A DNA stretch of 5,080 bases from Acidobacteriota bacterium (lineage in GTDB: Bacteria > Acidobacteriota > Terriglobia > Bryobacterales > Bryobacteraceae), in NCBI GenBank assembly GCA_016871135.1, contig VFZQ01000459.1:1-5080 (forward strand). The letters run 5' to 3'. The position numbers were made by a program, and so were the translations under genes. The notes beneath the pieces are model-generated. The model searched no databases, had not been told where the DNA came from, and saw nothing but the letters and a program-made list of their open reading frames with translations. Of this stretch, positions 1-5,080 are shown piece by piece. The stretch's first letter is position 1. Each line of letters begins with the position of its first letter.

Positions 1-12
1 CCTACGGTGTTT

Positions 13-32
13 CTTCGCCGTTAGCTGCGAAG
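13..32. repeat. Perfect 6-bp inverted repeat, possible small hairpin
   Basis: CTTCGC at 13-18 and GCGAAG at 27-32 are exact reverse complements separated by 8 nt, with a possible G-U pair extending the stem at 12/33. The stem could be the remains of a terminator of a gene to the left, but no T-run follows, so an intrinsic terminator is not supported. It may equally be a protein-binding site or chance. Confidence 0.3.
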
Positions 33-36
33 GTTG

Positions 37-48
37 GGTTAACCGGTT
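37..48. promoter_or_regulatory. Overlapping palindromes, possible operator
   Basis: Two perfect 8-bp palindromes overlap here: GGTTAACC at 37-44 and AACCGGTT at 41-48. A further GGTT lies at 32-35. The cluster is 53 bp upstream of the ATG at 101, a place where a regulator of the downstream genes could bind. No convincing -35/-10 pair was found around it; TACACT at 88-93 is the only -10-like hexamer near the start and lacks a good -35. The regulatory role is a guess. Confidence 0.2.
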
Positions 49-100
49 CGTGGCACGATTCAGGGTGTGCCGCACCTAGAGTCTTGATACACTTCGCCGT

Positions 101-1066
101 ATGACACGCCGAAGTCTCTTCGCCGCGGCCGCCGCACCGCTGCTGACCGCACAGCCACAGGTGGACAAGGCCACCGTCGATCGCTGGATGAAAGAGCTGT
201 CCAACTGGGGCCGATGGGGCAAGGACGATCAGCTCGGCACGGTGAATCTGATCACGCCGGCGACGCGGAAGAAAGCCGCGGCGCTGGTGAAAGAAGGCGT
301 CTCGGTGTCATTGGCGCGAGACACCGAGAAACAGACCGCGGCCGATAATCCGAAGCCGTTCGCGCAAGTGATGGAAGCCACGGGCGTCGCGCCCGCGGCC
401 GGGCAGTTTTCCGTCGATACCTACTCGGTGCTCTATCACGGCATCGCGCATTCGCACATGGACTCGCTCTGCCACATGTTCTACGACGGCAAGATGTACA
501 ACGGTTACTCGCAGAACGAGGTGACCACGGAAGGTGCCAAGAAGTTGGCGATCAACGTCTACAAGCACGGCATCTTTGCGCGCGGGATTCTGCTCGACAT
601 TCCGCGGCTCAAACGCGTTCCGTATCTCGAACCGCGCACGCCGATCTATCCGGAAGACCTCGATGCCTGGGAGAAAGAGGCGGGCGTCCGCGTTGGCGCC
701 GGCGATGTCGTATTTCTGCGCACGGGGCGGTGGGCGCGTCGCGCGGCGTTGGGGCCGTGGAACGCGGGCGCGGAGTGTGCGGGAATGTTCGCATCGTGCG
801 CGGGCTGGCTGCGAAAACGAGATGTCGCGATGGTGGGATCGGACGCAGCGACCGACGTCATGCCGTCGCGCGTGCCGGGCGTGCGGCAGCCGATGCATCA
901 GCTCTTGCTGGTGGCAATGGGCACGCCGATCTTCGACAACATGGACCCGGAAGCCGTGGCGGAGGCGTGCGCGTCGCGGAAGCGTTGGGAGTTTCTGTTA
1001 ACGGCGGCGCCGATTTCGGTGACCGGCGGAACGGGATCGCCGTTGAATCCGATCGCGACGTTTTGA
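101..1066 (+). CDS. Exported cyclase-family (kynurenine formamidase-like) metal-dependent hydrolase
   Basis: This 321-aa protein belongs to the cyclase family (Pfam Cyclase, PF04199 type), whose best-known member, kynurenine formamidase, hydrolyses an amide with bound divalent metal. The substrate here is unknown. Residues 1-17 form a short signal peptide with a twin-arginine-like start (TRRSLF, residues 2-7), so Tat export is possible. The mature part opens with a motif typical of the family (WGRWGKDDQLGTVNLITP, 36-53). The metal-site motif HGIAHSHMDSLCH is at 113-125, with H119, D121 and H125 matching the family's HxDxxxH. A second His lies at 266 and an acidic residue at 279 (IFDN), where kynurenine formamidase has His and Glu. 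The C-terminus ends in GGTGSPLNPIA (309-319), another family hallmark. The start is fixed by an in-frame TAG at 77-79; there is no clear Shine-Dalgarno, so initiation may be leaderless. The gene ends with tandem stops TGA TAG. It appears full length. Fold confidence is high, substrate confidence low. Confidence 0.88.
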   Translation: MTRRSLFAAAAAPLLTAQPQVDKATVDRWMKELSNWGRWGKDDQLGTVNLITPATRKKAAALVKEGVSVSLARDTEKQTAADNPKPFAQVMEATGVAPAAGQFSVDTYSVLYHGIAHSHMDSLCHMFYDGKMYNGYSQNEVTTEGAKKLAINVYKHGIFARGILLDIPRLKRVPYLEPRTPIYPEDLDAWEKEAGVRVGAGDVVFLRTGRWARRAALGPWNAGAECAGMFASCAGWLRKRDVAMVGSDAATDVMPSRVPGVRQPMHQLLLVAMGTPIFDNMDPEAVAEACASRKRWEFLLTAAPISVTGGTGSPLNPIATF

Positions 1067-1067
1067 T

Positions 1068-1099
1068 AGGAAAGGCGCGCTCTTTTCGCGTACAGAAAT
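1068..1099 (+). promoter_or_regulatory. Distant Shine-Dalgarno with small hairpin before the 1100 start
   Basis: The only purine-rich Shine-Dalgarno-like stretch, AGGAAAGG (1068-1075), lies 24 nt from the ATG at 1100, too far for normal use. Between them CGCG (1076-1079) and CGCG (1087-1090) can pair around a 7-nt loop; removing that hairpin would leave 9 nt (1091-1099), a normal spacing. The hairpin has only 4 GC pairs plus a possible G-U, so this is an inference. Confidence 0.3.
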
Positions 1100-2266
1100 A
1101 TGAAGCCGCAATTTCTACTTCTGGCGATCGCCGCCTACGCCCAGTCCTTCAGCGGCGGGTATCAAAACAAGGAGTTGCGGATTGAGTTGCGCGAGGCGCC
1201 CGGTGGCGCCTACAGCGGAACGATCACGTTTCAAGGCCAGGACTTTCCAGCCACCGCGCGGGCTCTGAACGGACAACTCACTGGCAGCTTTAAATCGGGT
1301 GCCGATTCGTTCCCGTTCACTGCCACAGTGAGCGGCAACACGATGAAGTTGTCCTCGGGCGGGACCGATTACGTGCTGGGCAAAGAGACGGTGACGGCGA
1401 ATCCATTGGCGAGGTTGGGCGCGGCGCCGCCTTCACCGGCCGGCTTTGTCACGCACAAACACGCCATGGGGTATTCGCTCAGAGCGCCGCAAGGTTGGAC
1501 CTTCAACGACAACGCCGAAGGCATCGTGATGCTGCCGCCGGGTGTGACGTTCGATCCTTCTCACGCCAACAACCCGGAGATGTACATCGCAACGGTGAAG
1601 GACGGATATACGCCCGCCGAGGAAGCGCAGTTCGTCCAGCAGATCGGCGCGTCGTTTCAACAAAACGGCGCGGCGCGGCGCGAGGCCGCGGTGTTCGGCG
1701 CGCGCGGGGGGTCGATTTACCGATGGGACGTACGCAATCCGCAGAACGGTCAAAACGTTGCGCTGGATTTGTTCGTGGCGCCCGAGGGGCAGAGAGTTTA
1801 TGTTGTCGTGGCCGCGGGAAATCGTGACGTGGTGCGGTCGCGTGACATGACGGTGCGGCAGATTCTGTCGAGCGTCTCCTACACCGCGCCCAAGGTGGAA
1901 GCGGGCGGCGCGCTGGCCGACTCGACGCCGCTGGTGCAGCAGTGGCTGACGAAGTTGCGCGGACGCATGATCCGCCAGATGCACGCCTATTCAGGCATGA
2001 GCAGCGACAAGTATCACTACATCAACGCCGACGGGACGTACGTGTATCGAAGCCGTTCGATGGTATCGGTTTCAGTGCCGGGAGCGAGTGGGCTTTCCAC
2101 CGGCGGCGCCGATGAGCGCGGACGATGGAAGATTCGCGATATCGGCGGCCGCGTATTTTTACAGGTTCAATATCAAAGCGGCGAGACCGCCTCCATGCCG
2201 ATAACGCAAGATGAGCGAAACTGGTATTTGAACGGCGAGAAGGCATTCGCCGTAGATCCGGAGTAG
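1100..2266 (+). CDS. Secreted multidomain beta-rich protein of unknown function
   Basis: I cannot assign a named function to this 388-aa protein. Residues 1-14 are a short signal peptide ending AYA|Q, so it should be exported. Three regions follow. Residues 17-95 have a repeating strand pattern (FSGGYQNKELRIEL, YSGTITFQG, FPFTATVSGN, SGGTDYVLG) that resembles a small beta-barrel module I recall in other secreted bacterial proteins, where it is often followed by a Pro/Ala linker beginning NPL; here the linker is NPLARLGAAPPSPAG (101-115). Residues 120-262 start with GYSLRAPQGW (124-133), a beginning seen in PsbP/Mog1-like folds. Residues 285-385 are again strand-rich, with RGRWKIRDIGGRVFLQVQY (340-358) and a closing WYLNGEKAF (375-383). 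There are no cysteines and no catalytic motif, which suggests a binding or structural role. The start is bounded by an in-frame stop at 1067-1069. It lies 33 bp after the cyclase gene and 3 bp before the caspase-like gene, so it is probably co-transcribed with both. Confidence 0.8.
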   Translation: MKPQFLLLAIAAYAQSFSGGYQNKELRIELREAPGGAYSGTITFQGQDFPATARALNGQLTGSFKSGADSFPFTATVSGNTMKLSSGGTDYVLGKETVTANPLARLGAAPPSPAGFVTHKHAMGYSLRAPQGWTFNDNAEGIVMLPPGVTFDPSHANNPEMYIATVKDGYTPAEEAQFVQQIGASFQQNGAARREAAVFGARGGSIYRWDVRNPQNGQNVALDLFVAPEGQRVYVVVAAGNRDVVRSRDMTVRQILSSVSYTAPKVEAGGALADSTPLVQQWLTKLRGRMIRQMHAYSGMSSDKYHYINADGTYVYRSRSMVSVSVPGASGLSTGGADERGRWKIRDIGGRVFLQVQYQSGETASMPITQDERNWYLNGEKAFAVDPE

Positions 2267-2269
2267 TCC
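2260..2269 (+). promoter_or_regulatory. Shine-Dalgarno inside the preceding gene's end (translational coupling)
   Basis: GGAG at 2260-2263 includes the last sense codon of the upstream gene, whose TAG stop is 2264-2266, and sits 6 nt before the ATG at 2270. Ribosomes finishing the upstream gene would stop on top of this site, so the two genes are likely translationally coupled. Confidence 0.65.
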
Positions 2270-3670
2270 ATGCGCACCGTCCTTTTCACGCTAGCCTGTG
2301 TCGCCGCCATTGCGCAGCCGCGCGATCTAGGCGTGGAATCGAATCAAAAACTCGCGCTTGTCGTTGGCAACGCGGCGTATCCGAAATGGCCGCTGCGAAA
2401 TCCGTTGAACGATGCCCGCGCGGTGGCGGCGTCCTTGCAGGATGTCGGATTCCAGGCCGAAGTCGCGGCCGATGTGAGTCTTCGCAATCTGGAAGCCGCG
2501 GTGAATCGGTTTGTCGCGAAGGTGAAGAACGGTGACGTTGCCGTGTTCTATTACGCGGGACACGGGATTCAACTGGAAGGTGAGAACTATCTGGTGCCCG
2601 TCGATTTCGACGCCAAGGACGAAGCGGATGCGAAGTATGCGTCGTATTCGGCGTCGCGCGTGCAGGAGCGCCTCGAGAAAGCCGGCGCGCGGGTGATCGT
2701 TGTTGTGCTCGACGCCTGCCGCAACAACCCGTTTCAGGCCACACGATCGGCCGGAGGCGGACTGGCGGCGATGGGCAGCGGGAAGGGAACTCTCATCGCG
2801 TTTGCCACCGCACCGGGCAAGACAGCCGACGATAACCCGCGCGGCCAGAACGGCCTGTTCACTTCGCATTTGGTGAGCACGCTGCGCGAGCCGGGCTTGA
2901 GTCTCGATCAGGTTTTCAATCGGGTGCGCGAGCAAGTGTACAAAGATTCGCAAGGGCGGCAGGTGCCCTGGACGGTGTCGAGTGTGATTGGCGATGTGTA
3001 TTTGCGGCCCGGGCAAGTCCAAGCCGCGGCGGCGCGGCCCGCGCCGGTGAATCCGCTGGCGCGAAATGTTGCGCCCGCGCCCGTGCAAGAGCGAATTGTC
3101 GCGCCATCTTTTTCGGCGGCCGACGCGCAGGCGGCGCTCGATCGCGGCGACTTCCAAGGCGCTATCGACAAGGCGCAAGAGGTCTTGCGCGGCGATCCGA
3201 ATCACGTCGATGCGTTGAAGGCGCTGACCTCCGGTTACTACCGCACGCAGCAGTGGCAGTTGTTCGTCAACACCGCGCGGCAGGCGCTGAATGCCGGCGC
3301 GGAGTTGCAGTTTCTGGTCGGTCATCATCACACGCTGACGCCGGCCCATCCGTCGGTGGTGACCATCACCAAGGCCAAGATCTCCTACAAGTCCTTGGGC
3401 GGAACTTGTAATCAGCAGCCGTTCGAGTATGAGACCAGGCAGATCGTTTCCGCGCAGGTGGTCAACTCATCAAACCGAGAGACGTTTCTGAATGTGCGTG
3501 TGCTGGATGAGAAGAATAAGCAGAAAAACTTGAACTTCGCCGATCCGGATTCGCAACTGAGCCAGGACTCCAACGGCCTGCCGGTTGTGGTGTCGCCGCC
3601 CAAGGCCGCGGCGCAGTTGCAGGCCGTGGGCGCGGTGTTGATGAGCACGCGGCAAGGCGGCGGAATATAA
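2270..3670 (+). CDS. Secreted caspase-like (peptidase C14) protein with TPR-like helices and beta-rich tail
   Basis: This 466-aa protein is a caspase-like cysteine peptidase of the bacterial metacaspase type. Residues 1-15 are a signal peptide ending AIA|Q, so the protease should act in the periplasm or outside. The C14 domain covers about 26-247: KLALVVGNAAYP (27-38), NPLNDARAV (44-52), the catalytic His98 in FYYAGHGIQ (93-101), NYLVPVDF (106-113), and the catalytic Cys150 in LDACRNNPF (147-155). ATAPGKTADDNPRGQNGLFT (179-198) and QVPW (231-234) complete the fold. Both dyad residues are present, so it is expected to be active. D48 of the NDA motif may help form an acidic S1 pocket preferring Arg/Lys, as in metacaspases (inference). 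A Pro/Ala linker (about 250-280, containing NPLAR at 261-265) leads to about two TPR-like helical pairs (283-345, including RGDFQGAI and DPNH). The tail at 349-460 is beta-rich, opens with GHHHTLTPAHPSVVTITKAK (351-370), and may be a PH-like domain. It is probably coupled to the upstream gene; the substrate is unknown. Confidence 0.9.
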   Translation: MRTVLFTLACVAAIAQPRDLGVESNQKLALVVGNAAYPKWPLRNPLNDARAVAASLQDVGFQAEVAADVSLRNLEAAVNRFVAKVKNGDVAVFYYAGHGIQLEGENYLVPVDFDAKDEADAKYASYSASRVQERLEKAGARVIVVVLDACRNNPFQATRSAGGGLAAMGSGKGTLIAFATAPGKTADDNPRGQNGLFTSHLVSTLREPGLSLDQVFNRVREQVYKDSQGRQVPWTVSSVIGDVYLRPGQVQAAAARPAPVNPLARNVAPAPVQERIVAPSFSAADAQAALDRGDFQGAIDKAQEVLRGDPNHVDALKALTSGYYRTQQWQLFVNTARQALNAGAELQFLVGHHHTLTPAHPSVVTITKAKISYKSLGGTCNQQPFEYETRQIVSAQVVNSSNRETFLNVRVLDEKNKQKNLNFADPDSQLSQDSNGLPVVVSPPKAAAQLQAVGAVLMSTRQGGGI

Positions 3671-3672
3671 GG
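3654..3672 (+). promoter_or_regulatory. Start/stop junction with ATAA in place of ATGA; possible AUA start of the transporter gene
   Basis: The caspase-like gene stops at TAA 3668-3670. The transporter frame read from ATA at 3667-3669 gives I/M-R-S-P-L-T-T-A-S-I-L-I-A-I-F-V before the GTG at 3712, a typical short cytoplasmic end plus the first half of membrane helix 1. AAGG at 3654-3657 lies 9 nt before this ATA. There is no in-frame ATG, GTG or TTG between 3667 and 3712. The GTG at 3712 has no Shine-Dalgarno before it. A single G at 3669 would restore the common ATGA overlap. Confidence 0.5.
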
Positions 3673-3711
3673 TCGCCGCTCACCACCGCGAGCATACTGA
3701 TCGCGATCTTC

Positions 3712-4587
3712 GTGTCGGTACTGTGGGGTGGCAATATCGTGTCGATACGCATCGGCGTCGATAGCGTGCCGCCGCTGTGGAGCGCGTTTTGGCGCATGCT
3801 GGTCGGAACGATTGTTGTGACGGCGTGGGCGTGGAAATCCGGCGCGGCGATTTGGCCGGCGCGCGGGGAGTGGCGCCACTTGATTATTCTCGGAGCGCTG
3901 TTTACCGGGCAGATTGGGTTATTAAATTCGGGTAGCGCGTATACGTCACCGGCCTTCGGCGTGGTCATTCTAAACTCGTACGCGGTCTTCGCCAACATCG
4001 CGGGGCACTTCTTCTTGCCGGAGTTGGAGACGCCGCTGACGCGCGTGCGCGTCGCGGGATTGGTGATCGCGCTGGTCGGAATCACGGTGCTGGCGCTGGG
4101 GCAGACGGCCTCGACTCTGGCGCCGAAACCGCTGCTGGGCAATTCGCTGTTGGTGATTTCGGCGCTGCTGTTGGGCATAAGGCAGATCTTCACGCGCTGG
4201 CTGGTGCAGCGGGTGGAGCCGGTCAAGACTGTCATCTGGCAGATGGCGTGGTCGGTGCCGCTGTTCTTTCTAATTGCGTTGGCGAGTGAGCCGATGGTTT
4301 ACGGCGAGAGCGCGTCGACGCAAGCCATCGTCGCGATTGCATATCAGGGATTCGTCGTCGCGGGCATCTGCTTCATCGTCTGGGCGGAGCTGCTGAAGAA
4401 GCACTCGGCGGGGACGCTGTCGATGTTCGGATTTCTGGTTCCGATCACCGGGATCGGCTTGAGCACGATTCTGTTCGATGAACGCATCACCGTGCCGCTG
4501 GTCGTCGGCAGTTTGTTGGCGCTGATCGGCGTGTGGATTGTGACACGTTCAGACACAGCGCCGGCGTCGCCGGAGGAGTTAGAGTAG
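3712..4587 (+). CDS. EamA/DMT-family transporter (start uncertain, probably 5'-extended to about 3667)
   Basis: This is an inner-membrane transporter of the EamA (drug/metabolite transporter, RhaT/PecM-like) family. Family members export or import small metabolites such as amino acids, sugars or nucleosides; the substrate here cannot be told. Two repeats of about five helices are visible. Counting from the GTG, the first starts SVLWGGNIVSIRIG (2-15) and ends ELETPLTRVRVAG..GITVL (104-127). The second covers about 143-278 and ends LFDERITVPLVVGSLLALIG (254-273), with the family's conserved E and G positions. Hydrophobic stretches lie at roughly 23-41, 56-72, 80-101, 114-130, 142-158, 174-192, 204-224, 234-254 and 260-277. 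Helix 1 is cut in half by the GTG start. Reading from ATA at 3667 would restore it and give 306 aa, a normal family length, against 291 aa from the GTG. The C-terminal tail SPEELE is short and acidic. It is likely the last gene of the + strand unit and has no obvious functional link to the caspase-like gene. Confidence 0.85.
   Translation: MSVLWGGNIVSIRIGVDSVPPLWSAFWRMLVGTIVVTAWAWKSGAAIWPARGEWRHLIILGALFTGQIGLLNSGSAYTSPAFGVVILNSYAVFANIAGHFFLPELETPLTRVRVAGLVIALVGITVLALGQTASTLAPKPLLGNSLLVISALLLGIRQIFTRWLVQRVEPVKTVIWQMAWSVPLFFLIALASEPMVYGESASTQAIVAIAYQGFVVAGICFIVWAELLKKHSAGTLSMFGFLVPITGIGLSTILFDERITVPLVVGSLLALIGVWIVTRSDTAPASPEELE
4561..4573. repeat. Small GC palindrome near the convergent gene ends
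   Basis: CCGGCG at 4561-4566 and CGCCGG at 4568-4573 are exact reverse complements around a single T, able to form a 5-bp stem with a 3-nt loop. It lies within the last codons of the transporter gene and just beyond the stop of the - strand gene. There is no T-run on either strand, so it is not a classical intrinsic terminator, though it is the only candidate stem-loop found near the convergent ends. Confidence 0.25.
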
Positions 4588-5080
4588 CGGCTCCACTATC
4601 CTCTGAAATGCCGACACCGGGATGGTTGCTTCGGCGATTACGCTTGCGCCTTCAGCGCGTGTTGTGAAGCGTTCGATGGCGTTCAGAAGCAGTGGCTCAA
4701 CGTTGAAGTAGATATCTCCGTTTTGAACGAGGCCAAGTGCAAGTCGACCGACTGCAGCCAGTCCGAAGGCTTGTTCGGATGTCTTCGTTTCAACTTCCAA
4801 ACATGCGTTGATCGTCGCGCCGAATCGAATGCCGGCACGGGCGGATCGAATTGCGTCGAGCAGTTCCGTTTGGTAGCGGAGCTTTCCTGGGGCTATCCCA
4901 AACAAGCGCCCACGAATTGCCTGTCGCGAGTATTCCCACGCATCGTAACGGTCCGCTAGGTCTCGCACCGGAGCGGAGCTACCCTGCTTTGCGCGCAGAC
5001 GTTCGATAGCCCAAGCCACTGCGTCGGGACGGCCCAAGACCGCCGTCTCTTTGTCGAACGCGACGAGGAAGTAGTTTTCG
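4579..5080 (-). CDS. C-terminal part of an uncharacterised protein (5' end beyond window)
   Basis: The frame is open from the right window edge to the TAA at 4579-4581 (read on the - strand), about 166 codons. A TTG at 5035-5037 could be taken as a start, but coding continues upstream without a stop (ENYFLVAFDKETAVLGRPDA spans the TTG), so it is almost certainly internal. The visible part contains YFLVAFDKETAVLGRPDAVA, a strand followed by a GRPDAV turn, then a long charged helix. RAGIRFGATINACLEVETKT and a final SVIAEATIPVSAFQRIVEPL follow. This recalls a group of uncharacterised acidobacterial exported proteins that assess a stored value, but I cannot name the family with confidence. No membrane helix is seen in this part. 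Three lines counted by eye (4621-4800) are about 48-58% GC, lower than much of the window. It converges on the transporter gene and overlaps its 3' end by 9 bp, so it is a separate transcription unit. Confidence 0.7.
   Translation of the reverse strand, partial: ENYFLVAFDKETAVLGRPDAVAWAIERLRAKQGSSAPVRDLADRYDAWEYSRQAIRGRLFGIAPGKLRYQTELLDAIRSARAGIRFGATINACLEVETKTSEQAFGLAAVGRLALGLVQNGDIYFNVEPLLLNAIERFTTRAEGASVIAEATIPVSAFQRIVEPLL

Noticed and set aside
51..66. TGGCACG resembling the -24 half of a sigma-54 promoter
   Set aside because: The -12 half (TTGC at the required spacing) is absent; GG occurs where GC is needed.
2..90. Possible end of a - strand gene in the left leader (stop TAG read at 2-4)
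   Set aside because: The open stretch is under 35 codons, has no convincing start codon and no recognisable sequence.
308..898. - strand open frame of 196 codons opposite the cyclase gene
   Set aside because: Arg/His-rich shadow without motifs; the + strand carries conserved cyclase motifs.
1706..1711. Run of six G as a possible phase-variation site
   Set aside because: Too short to slip at high rate, and located in the middle of a normally coded protein with no frame disruption.
2291..2299. Lipobox-like TLAC at residues 7-10 of the caspase-like protein
   Set aside because: The -3 position is Thr instead of Leu/Val/Ile and the hydrophobic stretch before the Cys is too short; AIA|Q at residue 15 is a better signal peptidase I site.
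2327..3349. Long - strand open frame (340 codons) opposite the caspase-like gene
   Set aside because: The + strand encodes clear C14 motifs and catalytic residues; the reverse translation is Arg/His-rich with no recognisable domain, typical of an antisense shadow in GC-rich DNA.
3462..4235. - strand open frame of 257 codons across the caspase-like/transporter junction
   Set aside because: It is opposite two well-supported genes, has no plausible domain, and its composition (many Ser/Thr/Pro) mirrors hydrophobic codons of the transporter.
4723..4959. + strand open frame of 78 codons in the right-edge region
   Set aside because: It is wholly opposite the open - strand gene, lacks a Shine-Dalgarno, and its Cys/Arg-rich translation shows no motif.

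Overview
The window looks like a piece of a GC-rich chromosome from an Acidobacteriota member, probably of the Solibacteres/Bryobacter type. This is an inference from style, not a proven placement: there are several short-signal-peptide exported proteins with an A|Q cleavage junction, a secreted caspase-like protein with TPR-like helices, and uncharacterised beta-rich exported proteins of a sort I associate with that group. No rRNA, tRNA, CRISPR array, transposase or integrase is visible.

Layout: positions 1-100 are non-coding leader with small inverted repeats. Four genes follow on the + strand: an exported cyclase-family (kynurenine formamidase-like) metal hydrolase (101-1066), an unrecognised three-part secreted protein (1100-2266), a secreted caspase-like C14 peptidase with TPR-like helices and a beta-rich tail (2270-3670), and an EamA/DMT-family ten-helix transporter (3712-4587 from the GTG start, but probably from about 3667). 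A fifth gene runs on the - strand from the right edge (4579-5080, 5' end outside the window). It overlaps the end of the transporter gene tail-to-tail by 9 bp. No gap exceeds about 100 bp.

The + strand genes look like one transcription unit: gaps are 33 bp, 3 bp and, if the longer transporter start is right, a 4-bp overlap. The tightest pair is the 388-aa secreted protein and the caspase-like protein. The Shine-Dalgarno of the second sits in the last codon of the first, and both carry the same NPLAR linker word at a domain boundary. They are the best candidate for an undescribed functional pair, perhaps an exported protease with a binding or scaffold partner, but no substrate or function can be read from sequence.

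The most striking sequence-level observation is at 3667-3670. The caspase-like gene ends in ATAA where an ATGA start/stop overlap would be expected, and the frame beginning at that ATA gives the complete first membrane helix of the transporter. The transporter therefore either starts at a rare AUA, uses an internal GTG that cuts into helix 1, or carries a G-to-A change (biological or assembly error) in its start codon.
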